DNA of 64,000 nucleotides from Anaerolineae bacterium (GCA_019637615.1 JAHBVJ010000034.1:1-64000), one strand, 5' to 3'. Positions 14,993-24,128 are shown, numbered from the stretch's first letter. Numbers and translations: made by a program. Notes: a model not told the origin generated them from the sequence alone.

Positions 14993-17845
14993 TCAGGCGC
15001 GGGAGGCGACCCACTCGGCGAGGGGAGTCATCTCTGCCCAGTTTTTGCCGACGTTGGCTTCGGTGCGGAGAGGAACACGCAATTCAAAGGCCGATTCCAT
15101 GACCTCTTTCATGATGGCAGCAACGGCGGCAACCTCGCTATCAGGCACTTCGACCACGAGTTCGTCGTGTACCTGCAAGATCATGCGAGCGTTGGGATGC
15201 TCGTCCTTGAGACGCGCTGAGAGGCGCAGCATGGCAAGTTTGATAATGTCCGCCGCTGTCCCCTGCACGGGCATATTGATGGCTTCACGTTCCATCCGCG
15301 CTTGATCGCCACGCGAGACGCCGGGATGGGTGAGCATGGAGAAATCGCGCCGTCTGCCGAGCAAAGTTTCGAGATAGCCCTGTGAGCGGGCGAGGGCTTT
15401 GCTGCCATCGAGATACTGCTTGACGTTGGGGAGGCGCTCGAAATACTGATCGATGAAGCGCTTGGCCTCGTCGTATTTCAGTTCGCTATCCTGCACCAGC
15501 CGATGGGCACCCATGCCGTAGAGCAGCCCGAAATTGACGCGTTTGGCAAAGTAGCGCTGCTCCTTGGTGACTTGATCGAGCGGGACGTTGGCGACAGCGG
15601 CGGCGGTAGCGCGATGAATGTCGCGGTTGTGCTCGAAGGCATCGACCAAGAACGGATCGTTGCTGTAGTGGGCAAGGATACGCAGCTCGATCTGACTGTA
15701 GTCGGCGCTCAGGAGGCAGAAGCCATCCGGCGCAATGAAGGCACGGCGCACGCGGCGGCCTTCTTCCGTGCGGACGGGGATGTTTTGCAGATTCGGCGTG
15801 TCGCTGCTGATGCGCCCCGTGACCGAGCCAGTCTGGTTATAGTTGGTGTGCAAGCGCTGCTGTGGATCGACCATTTTGGGCATGGCGTCGATGTAGGTGC
15901 CGCGCAATTTTTCCAGCGAACGCCAATCCGAGATCAGGCCGACGACGGGATGCTGCGCCTTCATGTCTTCCAGCGCGGCGGCATCGACGGAATAGCCATG
16001 CGTGGTCTTGCTGCTGCCTTTGGGCGGAGTCAGTTTCAGTTTTTCAAACAAAATGGTGTTGAGCTGCTTCGGGCTACCGATGTTGAACGGTTCGCCCGCC
16101 GCCGCGAAGATGGCTTCGGCTTTTTCGCCCAGACGCTGTTCAAATTCCTTGCTCAGTTCCGCCATGAAGGGCATATCCAGCTTGACGCCCGCCATGTCCA
16201 AGTCTGCGATGATGGGGAGGAGCGGCATTTCCAGATCGGTGAACAGCTTCCACAGGCTGTTTTTTTCCAGATCGGCGCGGACGGGTTCGACCAGCCGGAA
16301 GGTGATGGCGGCGTCGGCAGCGGCATAGGGCGCGGCGCGGTCAATGGCGACTTTATCCATCGTCAGTTGATTTTTGCCCTTGCCGATCAACTCCTCGATA
16401 TGCTGCATCCGCAGGCCGAGCCGCACACGCGCTTGATCCTTCAAGCCTTTGTGCCAGCCATCGGGACGGTTGAGCCATTCACCCACCATGGTGTCGATGG
16501 TGATCGGCGTGACATCGATCCCGTTGCGGCGGAACATGATCAGATCGTAGACGGCGTTGTGCGCGTATTTCGGCTTGGTGGGGTCGGTCATGGCGGGGCG
16601 CAAGGCTTCGATCACCCGATCAAGCGGCAGTTGGCGCGGTTCTACCTCCTCTACGGCGATGTGACCGACGGGGATGTAGTAGCCGGTCTCGCCATCGACT
16701 GCCAGCGAGATGCCGACCAGTTTGGCGCGGATCGGATCGGTGCTGTCGGTTTCGGTGTCGAAGGCGATGCCCGCTGCGGCGTCCAACATGGCGACGAGGG
16801 CGGCGAGTTTTTCGTCGTCATCCACGATCACGGTTTTGACATCATGCTGAGGGAGTTCTTCGAGCGGGACGGGCGGGGCTGCCTCTTCCTCGAACATGGA
16901 CATCTGACCAGCGGTAGGCTTCTTGGCGGCCTTGGGTTCTTCGGGCATTAGTCCCAAGCGGCGACGAATCTGGTTAAATTCCAGCTCTTGGAATAGGTTG
17001 TCTACTACTTGCGCATCGAAGTCGTGCGTGTGGCACTTTTCCAGATCGATCTTGATCGGGAGGTTAGTGAGGATGGTCGCCAGTTTTTTGCCGAGGAAGG
17101 CGTTGGCCTGCCCCGCGATCAGCTTGTCTTTGAGCGTACCTTTTTGCTCGTCCACATGCGCGAAGATGTTTTCCAGTGTGCCGTACTGCTGTAGGAGCTT
17201 GGGCGCAGTGCCTTCCCCGACGCCTTTAATGCCGGGATAGTTATCGGAGCTATCCCCGATGATGGCTTTGTAGTCTACGAATTGATCGGGACGAACGCCG
17301 TAACGTTCTTCGACGCTAGCGGGCGTGTAGAAGCGGTCTTCGCCCTTGCCCTTGACGCGATTCACGAGCTGCTGCACCAAGACGTGATCGTTGACGAGCT
17401 GCAAGAGATCGCTATCGCCCGTGATGATGTGAACACGCAAGCCCATCTCAACGGCATCGTGCGCGATTGTGCCGATCACGTCGTCGGCTTCGTAGCCTTC
17501 GAGTTCGAGGATCGGGATATTGAAGGCGGCGACTACGTCATGAATGCGCGCGATCTGACTGCTGAGATCGTCCGGCATCTCGACGCGGTTGGCTTTGTAG
17601 TCGGTGAAGTGAGTATCACGTTCGCTGAGACCAGCATCGAAGACGACGGCGAGATATTCGGGCGGCTCTTTGGATTGGATGATGTCTAACAGGCGCTGCG
17701 CAAAGCCATGCACAGCGTTGGTTGGTTCGCCTTTGCTGGTGCGGAAGGAGCGACCACTGGCAAGCGCGTTGATGGTGCCGAAGTAGTCGCGATAGGCAAC
17801 GGCATAGCCATCGATCAGGACGAGGCGCGGGCGTGGTTCAGTCAT
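14993..17845 (-). CDS. polA: DNA polymerase I, three-domain
   Basis: 950 residues. The 5'-3' exonuclease (1-~290) has LVLIDGYAVAYRDYF, TDYKANR, GYEADDVIG, ITGDSDLLQLV and an H3TH region (IKGVGEGTAPKLLQQYG). The 3'-5' exonuclease (~335-525) retains acidic residues in IAFDTETDS, HNAVYDL and YAAADAA, so proofreading should be active, unlike in many thermophile enzymes. The polymerase domain shows motif A (SADYSQIELRILAHYS), motif B (KRVNFGLLYGMG; Phe at the ddNTP-discriminating site) and motif C (LQVHDELVVEVP). Length is normal for the family. It works in Okazaki fragment maturation and excision repair. Its 3' end is duplicated at 14221-14316. A terminator follows 17 bases past its stop. Confidence 0.98.
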   Translation of the reverse strand: MTEPRPRLVLIDGYAVAYRDYFGTINALASGRSFRTSKGEPTNAVHGFAQRLLDIIQSKEPPEYLAVVFDAGLSERDTHFTDYKANRVEMPDDLSSQIARIHDVVAAFNIPILELEGYEADDVIGTIAHDAVEMGLRVHIITGDSDLLQLVNDHVLVQQLVNRVKGKGEDRFYTPASVEERYGVRPDQFVDYKAIIGDSSDNYPGIKGVGEGTAPKLLQQYGTLENIFAHVDEQKGTLKDKLIAGQANAFLGKKLATILTNLPIKIDLEKCHTHDFDAQVVDNLFQELEFNQIRRRLGLMPEEPKAAKKPTAGQMSMFEEEAAPPVPLEELPQHDVKTVIVDDDEKLAALVAMLDAAAGIAFDTETDSTDPIRAKLVGISLAVDGETGYYIPVGHIAVEEVEPRQLPLDRVIEALRPAMTDPTKPKYAHNAVYDLIMFRRNGIDVTPITIDTMVGEWLNRPDGWHKGLKDQARVRLGLRMQHIEELIGKGKNQLTMDKVAIDRAAPYAAADAAITFRLVEPVRADLEKNSLWKLFTDLEMPLLPIIADLDMAGVKLDMPFMAELSKEFEQRLGEKAEAIFAAAGEPFNIGSPKQLNTILFEKLKLTPPKGSSKTTHGYSVDAAALEDMKAQHPVVGLISDWRSLEKLRGTYIDAMPKMVDPQQRLHTNYNQTGSVTGRISSDTPNLQNIPVRTEEGRRVRRAFIAPDGFCLLSADYSQIELRILAHYSNDPFLVDAFEHNRDIHRATAAAVANVPLDQVTKEQRYFAKRVNFGLLYGMGAHRLVQDSELKYDEAKRFIDQYFERLPNVKQYLDGSKALARSQGYLETLLGRRRDFSMLTHPGVSRGDQARMEREAINMPVQGTAADIIKLAMLRLSARLKDEHPNARMILQVHDELVVEVPDSEVAAVAAIMKEVMESAFELRVPLRTEANVGKNWAEMTPLAEWVASRA

Positions 17846-17974
17846 AGGAAAGCTCTCCCAATATAATGTGCTAAGTCCTTAGTGCTAAGTAATTGCCCCA
17901 ACCATCGCATAGAAAGCCTCGGTCACTGATGATGTGCGGTTCGTTGCGATCATGGTGCATTGGACGAAGCTCGA

Positions 17975-19816
17975 TCATCGATTGGGCTGAAAGGCATCGC
18001 GATGAAATTCTAGGAAGCTGGCGATCTCTTGATCGGTAGCCAAGCGTTCCGCTGGAATGATGTAATAGGCGTCTGCCCACAAGTCACCGTCTCCGATGTG
18101 TTCGGCGGTCATCCGCATCAGCGTTTCCACCACCTGAATCGGATCGGTGTTGATCGGCACATTCACTTGCACACTAACACACGAGGAACGCAAATCTAGC
18201 TCATCGATGTTCCAGCCCTGTTCCTGCGCAACGGCGGGCAGCAGTTCGTAAATGGTCTCCGAGAGCGAGTCAAGTAGTTCGCCGCCCTTGGGCAACCAGA
18301 CGTAGCCATAACTCATCATTGGCTCGCTCGGCGTGGCGGCTTCCGGTTTGGTAGGTGCGGCAGCTTCGGGCGTAGGCTCGCTCGGCGCGGCGACCTCTTG
18401 TTGCTGATCCGCTGGTTGTTCGGTCTGGGTGGCAGGCGGCTCGATGCTTGGCGTCGGTGTTTCGACCGCTGCCGGAACCGAATGGACTTCGACTACTGGA
18501 TCGGGGACAGCCGTCAATGCGTTGAACAAGTCTTTGGATTGGCGGCGCATGGTACGGATGGCGGTTTCCGGCGCGAAAAGCAGCGACAGTGTCATATCTT
18601 CGACAGTATGGGCGGAAAAGAGCAAAAAATCGCCAGCGCCCGTGATGTTTACGTAACTGATCAGCGGTTTGGCCTCTTCAGGATCAGAGGTGTCGATGGG
18701 CTGCTGCTTCTTCCACACGGCGCGGATGGCGGTCAAGGCGTCGGTTAGCACTTCGTTGGGAAGCGGCCCTGCCGCCGCGATCAGGTGATCGCCTTTGCTG
18801 ATCAGAATGCCCCGCGCGGATGAATCAACGGCTAACTGCGTAAGTTGGGCGGCAAGCTGCGCCACCCGATCCGCCGGATCAGTGGCGGGCGCGGGGGGAG
18901 GAGAGGTCACGGCTTCGGGTGTGACGACGGGCAAGGGCGGTTCGGTGGCTTCCGGTTGTGCCCAGACTGGCACACTCTGCGTTTGCGCTCCCGGTTCCGT
19001 CAGCCCTGCCGCGACGATCTCGGTATTGACCTGCTCGACCACCGCTTGTACCGACACATTTTCCAGCGGCGTATCATCAACGCTGACCACCAAGGCTTTC
19101 AGTGCCACGCTAGGACTTTCCGTTTCGGGGATCGGCTCCTCGATGTCCAGCTTGGGCGCGGCTTTCGGTTCTTCCGGCAGCGAAGGCGGCGAGATGAAGG
19201 TGGCATCATCGCGCGGAGGGCTGGCAGCGGGTTGGAGGCGGCTGGTTTGTCCACTGACCAATTCACCGATGGTTGCTTCGTCGGGAATGGGCGTTTCCGT
19301 AATCGCGGGCGCGATGACCGTCGGGACTGCCTGATCGTCCGCTTTCTTTTTGGTCGTATCCGCTGCCGCCTGTGTCATGCGGCTGAATGTGTCATCAGGA
19401 TGGATCGGCGTTTCCTTGATGATGGGACTGCTTTTACGATCCTTGAGAAGTTCAAAGCGTTGCCGTGCCGCCGCTGCTTCGATGATCACAGGCACGATCT
19501 GGCGGGCAAAATAGGGCTTGGTGACGCTGCCCTGCACATTCAGCTTGGGTATCTGGGCGGCTTGGTGACTGGTGCGCGGCGTGACGAGAATGTATAGTCC
19601 AGACTGCACTTCCCGCAGCCACGAGACGAGGTCGGGCATCCCGATCACATCAAAGTCGATGACCGCGACATCTTGCGGTTCATGCTGAACGATCTCTAGC
19701 GCGGCGCTGCCCGTTGCACAGACGCGGACAATAAAATCGCCCGCCGTCTCGATGGCAGGCTTGAGGCGGGAAGTGAGTTGCAGATCAGGGTCAATAATCA
19801 AGAGTCGTATAGGCAT
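17975..19816 (-). CDS. Receiver-like / roadblock-like protein with C-terminal IS200-transposase-like fold
   Basis: 613 residues. Residues 1-~120 resemble a receiver domain (RLLIIDPDLQLTSRLKPAIE, VAVIDFDVIGMPDL with a candidate phospho-Asp, and TKPYFARQIVP). A Pro/Ala/Glu/Thr-rich linker follows (~140-300). Residues ~305-440 look like a roadblock/LC7 domain (LAAQLTQLAVDSSARGILIS, then FLLFSAHTVEDMTLSLLF). After a second low-complexity linker, the last ~115 residues (from MSYGYVWLPKGGELLDSLSE, ending LWADAYYIIPAERLATDQEI) resemble the Y1/IS200 transposase fold but show no HUH motif or catalytic Tyr, so it would be an exapted, inactive domain. The start abuts a TATAAT box, implying a leaderless message. 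The order suggests a signalling scaffold. Confidence 0.7.
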   Translation of the reverse strand: MPIRLLIIDPDLQLTSRLKPAIETAGDFIVRVCATGSAALEIVQHEPQDVAVIDFDVIGMPDLVSWLREVQSGLYILVTPRTSHQAAQIPKLNVQGSVTKPYFARQIVPVIIEAAAARQRFELLKDRKSSPIIKETPIHPDDTFSRMTQAAADTTKKKADDQAVPTVIAPAITETPIPDEATIGELVSGQTSRLQPAASPPRDDATFISPPSLPEEPKAAPKLDIEEPIPETESPSVALKALVVSVDDTPLENVSVQAVVEQVNTEIVAAGLTEPGAQTQSVPVWAQPEATEPPLPVVTPEAVTSPPPAPATDPADRVAQLAAQLTQLAVDSSARGILISKGDHLIAAAGPLPNEVLTDALTAIRAVWKKQQPIDTSDPEEAKPLISYVNITGAGDFLLFSAHTVEDMTLSLLFAPETAIRTMRRQSKDLFNALTAVPDPVVEVHSVPAAVETPTPSIEPPATQTEQPADQQQEVAAPSEPTPEAAAPTKPEAATPSEPMMSYGYVWLPKGGELLDSLSETIYELLPAVAQEQGWNIDELDLRSSCVSVQVNVPINTDPIQVVETLMRMTAEHIGDGDLWADAYYIIPAERLATDQEIASFLEFHRDAFQPNR

Positions 19817-19823
19817 AGAGTAT

Positions 19824-19852
19824 ATTATAGCTCAGGTGAAGCAGCCGAACAA
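19824..19852 (-). promoter_or_regulatory. Promoter of the receiver/roadblock gene, apparently leaderless
   Basis: On the minus strand TTGTTC (19847-19852), 17-base spacer, perfect TATAAT (19824-19829). Only seven bases separate TATAAT from the ATG, so the expected transcription start falls on the start codon. No Shine-Dalgarno sequence fits in between. Confidence 0.7.
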
Positions 19853-20069
19853 GCGTTGCAGTAGTGTAAAACTGTTGTATAAAACCAGTTAAAAATGCGA
19901 AGCTGTTCGGGTCTGCGTTGACTAACACGGGTGGCGACTCAACGCTTTCTATAGAAAAGCGGAATCGGGGGTTGATGCCCATTTGGCAAGGGCGCGTACC
20001 TCACCACTGGGCGAATCAATGTATAGCCCCTAGTGTACACCATTCTCGCGCAGATAGCCGCAATATCCG

Positions 20070-20906
20070 TCACGAATTTGTGCGGGATGCTACCCAAATG
20101 GCGCACTGCTGCATGGTGTGCGGATCGGCGGGTAGGTAATAAATGACCCGAAAGCGGCGATCTTGCGCGAATGCCTCCGAGGTCAGCCGGAAGCGCAGCA
20201 GATCGAGCGGCGGGACACTCAATTCGAGCGCGACTAAGGGGCGGGCGGGCAAGGCGTATTTTTGATCGGCGGCAACGGCTCTCCAATAGGTGGCGAAAGT
20301 CGGGCAGCCGAGCAGCAGATCATTGATGAGTGCCTCCGACCAACGTTCGCCGCGAATTACCTGCATCTGATGACGCAAGGCACGGATTTGCGACGGGAAG
20401 AATTCGTCCGGGTTGCCAATGCGCGGCGTCACCCCATAGGTGGGATCAAAGATCAGGTTGAGCATCGAGACGAATCTGGCGTCATCACGCATGAACAGCT
20501 TCGGGAAGAAGTGGTTCCACGCGAGGAGACGATGCGCGCAATCCAGCACATAGGCAGGGAATACAGCGTCGTGCAGTTCGGCCTGACAGGCATCCACCGC
20601 CCACTGAATATCCGCGTCGGTAGGCAGCGGCGTATCCACCACGTAGCCGAATAGTTCCAGCACATCGCGTCGTTCGGTGTAGCGTGCGCCGAGCGCGGCA
20701 AGGATGCGATCCAAGGTTTCGTGCTCCGGCTGCCCCACCTTGCCTGATTCGACCCGTTGCAAATAGCCGATCCCCAGACTGGCCTCTAGCTCGACTTCCA
20801 ACTGCGTTTTGTCGGCGTTTTCGCGCAGCGTGCGCAGTCGGTTGCCGCCCGGTGTACCCACCGCTTTGATCCCTGCCACTGAATTCGACTCCAGAGTCAA
20901 TGACAT
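20070..20906 (-). CDS. XRE-family regulator with MmyB-like ligand domain
   Basis: 278 residues. An N-terminal helix-turn-helix (~20-80: LRTLRENADKTQLEVELEAS, then LQRVESGKVGQPEHETLDRI) is followed by a ~180-residue MmyB-like domain (YVLDCAHRLLAWNHFFPKLF is typical; it ends with FRVIYYLPADPHT). MmyB-type domains have a PAS-like fold and can bind a fatty-acid-like ligand. I chose ATG 20906, which has AGGTGG 11 bases upstream; the GTG at 20921 lacks a ribosome site. It is transcribed away from a GNAT/azlCD cluster about 90 bases off and may regulate it. Signal and targets are unknown. Confidence 0.85.
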   Translation of the reverse strand: MSLTLESNSVAGIKAVGTPGGNRLRTLRENADKTQLEVELEASLGIGYLQRVESGKVGQPEHETLDRILAALGARYTERRDVLELFGYVVDTPLPTDADIQWAVDACQAELHDAVFPAYVLDCAHRLLAWNHFFPKLFMRDDARFVSMLNLIFDPTYGVTPRIGNPDEFFPSQIRALRHQMQVIRGERWSEALINDLLLGCPTFATYWRAVAADQKYALPARPLVALELSVPPLDLLRFRLTSEAFAQDRRFRVIYYLPADPHTMQQCAIWVASRTNS

Positions 20907-20996
20907 CAATGATTCAGCCACCTAGAATATCGATAACTGCATAACGCTTCAAGATGATGGGCTGTGACGACCATGCAGCCGATAAGAGAGGTTCTG

Positions 20997-21524
20997 ATGA
21001 GTACCGACGAAATCAGCATCACTGGCTACGTCCCCGGCACGCTCGGACGGGTGACCGAACTGCACGGCAGCTATTACGCCACCAACTGGGAACTGCCCTT
21101 CTATTTTGAAGCCAAGGTCGCGGCCGAATTAACCGAATTCCTGCGACGCTTCGATCCGGCGCATGATGGTTTGTGGCTGGCACGCGTGAACGGGCAAACG
21201 ATTGGATCGATCTTCATCGACGGTTCGGCAGCCGAGGGCGAAGGCGCACGACTGCGCTGGTTCATCATCGCGCCAGAGTATCATGGACGGGGAATCGGCA
21301 GCCGGTTGATGCACGAAGCTATGTCGTTTTGCCAGCGTATGGCCTTCAAAAAAGTGTACTTGACGACCTTCGCGGGCTTGGACGCGGCACGACATTTGTA
21401 CGACAAAGCAGGGTTCCGGCTGACTCACGAAGAGCACGGTGCGCATCTGGCGGGGCGACCATTGACCGAGCAGCGCCTAGAATTGGTATTGGCGGCAAAT
21501 GAAGCCGCGTCCACAGTCTCATGA
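20997..21524 (+). CDS. GNAT-family N-acetyltransferase
   Basis: 175 residues from ATG 20997, with AGAGAGG 5 bases upstream. The acetyl-CoA motif A is clear (LRWFIIAPEYHGRGIGSRLM), followed by KKVYLTTFAGLDAARHLYDKAGF (motif B). The acceptor is unknown. Its TGA overlaps the azlC ATG, so it is translationally coupled to azlCD. This suggests a link to amino-acid export or modification, but that is inference. Confidence 0.9.
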   Translation: MSTDEISITGYVPGTLGRVTELHGSYYATNWELPFYFEAKVAAELTEFLRRFDPAHDGLWLARVNGQTIGSIFIDGSAAEGEGARLRWFIIAPEYHGRGIGSRLMHEAMSFCQRMAFKKVYLTTFAGLDAARHLYDKAGFRLTHEEHGAHLAGRPLTEQRLELVLAANEAASTVS

Positions 21525-22225
21525 GTGTTCGTACCGTTCCCAACCTTGCTCGATCCTCGTTTATGCACGGATTCAGAGCGGTGCTGCCGCTATGGTTGGG
21601 CGCAGCACCCTTCGCGCTGGCTTATGCGGTGGCAGCGCAACAAGCGGGCTGGCATCCGTTGGAGATTCAACTGATGAGCCTGACCGTGTACTCTGCGCCC
21701 GCGCAATTGAGCGCTGTCCAGATGGTGGCAGGTGGCTTGCCGATGATCTCTGCCATCATGACAGCGGTAGCGGTCAATCTGCATCAAGCGCTGTACGGGG
21801 TATCGCTCGCGCATCGAATGCGGTTCAGCCGCGCCGAGCGTATCATCAGCGTATATTTGCTAACGGATGCGGCTTACGGGGTGAGCATCGCGGCGGAAAC
21901 ACAGGCTAATGCCTATTTTCTGCTCGGCGCGGAAGTCAGTTTATTCTTAGTGTGGAATGTGTCCACGCTGGCAGGGCTACTGGTCGGGCAGGTGATCGAC
22001 GTTCCGGCATGGCTGCATGTTGAATTCGTATCACCGTTGATGTTCCTCATGCTGCTGATCTCGATGCTCAAGGCGAAGCGCGATGTGATGGTGGCGCTGC
22101 TAGCGTTAGTGCTTACGCTGATCTGCTTCGCGATTGGAATCGGCAGTTTGACGGTGCTGGTCGTCGGCATCTCCGCTGCGCTGATCGGCGCGTGGCTGAC
22201 AAAACCACTGGTTGCTCAACCATGA
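21521..22225 (+). CDS. azlC: AzlC-family branched-chain amino acid exporter, large subunit
   Basis: 234 residues with several hydrophobic segments. The sequence begins with a short polar leader, then FMHGFRAVLPLWLGAAPFAL and YSAPAQLSAVQMVAGG, signatures of AzlC. With AzlD it forms an inner-membrane exporter of branched-chain amino acids or analogues. The ATG overlaps the GNAT stop by 4 bases, and its own stop overlaps azlD by 4 bases. Confidence 0.93.
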   Translation: MSVRTVPNLARSSFMHGFRAVLPLWLGAAPFALAYAVAAQQAGWHPLEIQLMSLTVYSAPAQLSAVQMVAGGLPMISAIMTAVAVNLHQALYGVSLAHRMRFSRAERIISVYLLTDAAYGVSIAAETQANAYFLLGAEVSLFLVWNVSTLAGLLVGQVIDVPAWLHVEFVSPLMFLMLLISMLKAKRDVMVALLALVLTLICFAIGIGSLTVLVVGISAALIGAWLTKPLVAQP

Positions 22226-22527
22226 AGTCTACTTTAAGCCTGATCACGTGTATGGCGCTGGCGGTATATATGTGCCGCGCTGCCGGATTCACGCTCGGTG
22301 ACGTTCACTTAACGGCATTCTGGGAACGCTTTTTCCGCTTCATGCCGCTGGCAGTATTCGCCACGCTGTTCACATCGGGACTGGTTCACGCCCCCGCGTT
22401 GCAGATTGGACATGGAATCGCGCTGCTAGTTGCGGGCGTGGTGATGTGGCGCACGCGGCAGGTCGGCTTGAGTGTGCTGGTGGGGTTAGTAATGCTGTGG
22501 CTGCTCGCCATCAGTGGGGCGCGCTGA
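22222..22527 (+). CDS. azlD: AzlD-family branched-chain amino acid exporter, small subunit
   Basis: 101 residues, mostly hydrophobic, with about four membrane helices. FWERFFRFMPLAVFATL fits the AzlD family, as does the size. I chose ATG 22222, which overlaps the azlC stop (ATGA); the longer frame from 22192 would overlap azlC by 34 bases. It ends 40 bases before the convergent recA stop; no clear terminator was seen there. Confidence 0.92.
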   Translation: MKSTLSLITCMALAVYMCRAAGFTLGDVHLTAFWERFFRFMPLAVFATLFTSGLVHAPALQIGHGIALLVAGVVMWRTRQVGLSVLVGLVMLWLLAISGAR

Positions 22528-22567
22528 TACTAAGCCGCCCCGCTGATGGTTGTGTGCTTGAAGGGTT

Positions 22568-23689
22568 TTACTCTTCGAACTTACCGTCATCGTCACCGGC
22601 GGCAGCTACCTCAGCGACGGCAGCGCCCGCGACCGCAGCGGCCGAGATCGAAGAACCATTCTCACGGATCAGCATTTCGATCTCGTAGGCAACAGCAGGA
22701 TTTTGTCGCAAGAATTCCTTGGCATTTTCGCGCCCTTGCCCAAGCATACCGTTGTTGTAACGGAAGAAGGCACCACGCTTGTCTACGATTTGTAGACCCG
22801 TGGCGAGGTCAAGAATGTCGCCCGCTTTGCTGATGCCTTCGTTGTACATGATGTCAAACTCGGCTTGGCGGAACGGCGGCGCGACCTTATTCTTGGTCAC
22901 TTTGACGCGGGTACGGTTACCGATGACATCTTCGCCCGCCTTGATCGACTGAATCCGGCGGATGTCCATACGCACGCTGGCATAGAACTTGAGCGCGCGC
23001 CCACCGCTGGTGGTTTCAGGGTTACCAAACATAACGCCGATTTTTTCGCGTAACTGATTGGTGAATAGCATCGCCGTGTTGGTATTCTTGATGGCACCTG
23101 CCAGCTTGCGGAGCGCTTGGCTCATCAGGCGGGCTTGTACGCCGACGTGGGAATCGCCCATGTCGCCTTCGATTTCAACCTTGGGCACCAACGCCGCCAC
23201 GCTGTCTAGCACCACTACATCGAGCGCTCCCGACCTGACGAGCGTCTCTACGATTTCAAGAGCCTGCTCCGCCGTATCGGGTTGCGCGATGTACAAATTG
23301 TTAACATCAACGCCCAAGCGCTCGGCATAATTCGGATCGAGCGCGTGTTCCATATCTACGAACGCACATACGCCACCACGCTGCTGTGCTTCCGCGATGG
23401 TATGCAAGCATAAGGTTGTCTTACCGGAGCTTTCCGGCCCATAAATTTCGGTGATGCGCCCACGGGGTATGCCACCTACGCCTAGCGCAATATCCACCGC
23501 TAACGAACCCGTCGGAATTACTTGCACTTGCAGGTGATGCGCATCGCCTAAGCGAAGGATCGTGCCGTCGCCATAGCGCTTGGTCAATTCCTGAAGTGTT
23601 TTCTCAAGCATCTGGTTGCGTTGCGCGTCCGTCACATTACTGTGATTATCTTTCACTTCGTCGGAAGCGCTCTTCTTTTCTTTTGCCAC
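22568..23689 (-). CDS. recA: Recombinase RecA
   Basis: 373 residues from GTG 23689 with GGAGATC about 7 bases upstream. Walker A is GPESSGKTT (residues 84-92). Downstream are the Walker B VVVLDSVAALVP, the L1 region (GDSHVGVQARLMSQALRKL), LLFTNQLREKIG and the L2 region (GNPETTSGGRALKFYASVR). The C-terminal tail is Ala/Gly-rich and ends in an acidic patch (DDDGKFEE). It forms the strand-exchange filament and triggers LexA self-cleavage. A GAAC-N4-GTTC box lies in its promoter. No recX, lexA or cinA is adjacent. Confidence 0.99.
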   Translation of the reverse strand: MAKEKKSASDEVKDNHSNVTDAQRNQMLEKTLQELTKRYGDGTILRLGDAHHLQVQVIPTGSLAVDIALGVGGIPRGRITEIYGPESSGKTTLCLHTIAEAQQRGGVCAFVDMEHALDPNYAERLGVDVNNLYIAQPDTAEQALEIVETLVRSGALDVVVLDSVAALVPKVEIEGDMGDSHVGVQARLMSQALRKLAGAIKNTNTAMLFTNQLREKIGVMFGNPETTSGGRALKFYASVRMDIRRIQSIKAGEDVIGNRTRVKVTKNKVAPPFRQAEFDIMYNEGISKAGDILDLATGLQIVDKRGAFFRYNNGMLGQGRENAKEFLRQNPAVAYEIEMLIRENGSSISAAAVAGAAVAEVAAAGDDDGKFEE

Positions 23690-23710
23690 GAGTTGATCTC
23701 CGCTTTGTCA

Positions 23711-23722
23711 GAACTGCTGTTC
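23711..23722 (-). promoter_or_regulatory. Putative LexA/SOS box of recA (GAAC-N4-GTTC)
   Basis: GAACTGCTGTTC is a perfect match to the Gram-positive (Cheo box) LexA half-sites. It lies 22 bases upstream of the recA start, between the -10 box and the ribosome site, over the predicted transcription start. A repressor bound here would block initiation. Confidence 0.8.
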
Positions 23723-23725
23723 GTA

Positions 23726-23753
23726 AGTATACACTGCTTTTTGTACTTTGCAA
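23726..23753 (-). promoter_or_regulatory. recA promoter
   Basis: On the minus strand: TTGCAA (23748-23753), 16-base spacer, TATACT (23726-23731). The predicted start, near 23719, falls inside the SOS box. The 5' leader is about 30 bases and holds GGAGATC. Confidence 0.7.
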
Positions 23754-23909
23754 GAGGCAGAAACAATTGTTGATTCATAAAAATTGTCCAGAATGTGAAC
23801 AGAAGATTGCAGTCTGGCGGGATTACGTGGTATTCTATTATAGCTTCTTAACGCTCATCATTTGCAATATGCAAAGCTACATTCATCGCACTACTTTACG
23901 GGGGCCGAT

Positions 23910-24128
23910 ATGCGAAAGCAACGTAAGGTTCGTATTCAATTCTCAACGTATCTAGACCCGGACAATCCTGTCCACGCACCCATGATCGAATTCTTGGAAG
24001 ATCAGTCCGAAAAGCGCAACATCTCTAGCATCATCTGTAATGCGCTTGTCGATTATCTCCCCAAGTTGGGTGTGCGGATACCGGATGCTGAGGAAGCGGA
24101 GGTCGCTGCTCGCGCCAAAAGCGAGTAG
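23910..24128 (+). CDS. Small hypothetical protein, possible ribbon-helix-helix
   Basis: 72 residues from ATG 23910 with GGGGG about 5 bases upstream. It opens with a basic, strand-like segment (MRKQRKVRIQFSTYLDPDN) and continues with two amphipathic helices (MIEFLEDQSEKRN, then ISSIICNALVDYLPKLG). This layout resembles ribbon-helix-helix DNA-binding proteins but lacks a clear family signature. It is divergent from recA across ~220 bases. No toxin-like partner follows. Function unknown. Confidence 0.6.
   Translation: MRKQRKVRIQFSTYLDPDNPVHAPMIEFLEDQSEKRNISSIICNALVDYLPKLGVRIPDAEEAEVAARAKSE

Noticed and set aside
15503..16951. A 482-codon open frame opposite polA
   Set aside because: Antisense shadow of a clearly functional gene, with no ribosome site or domain.
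23910..24128. Toxin-antitoxin module beside recA
   Set aside because: The small protein resembles an RHH antitoxin only loosely and has no toxin-like neighbour.
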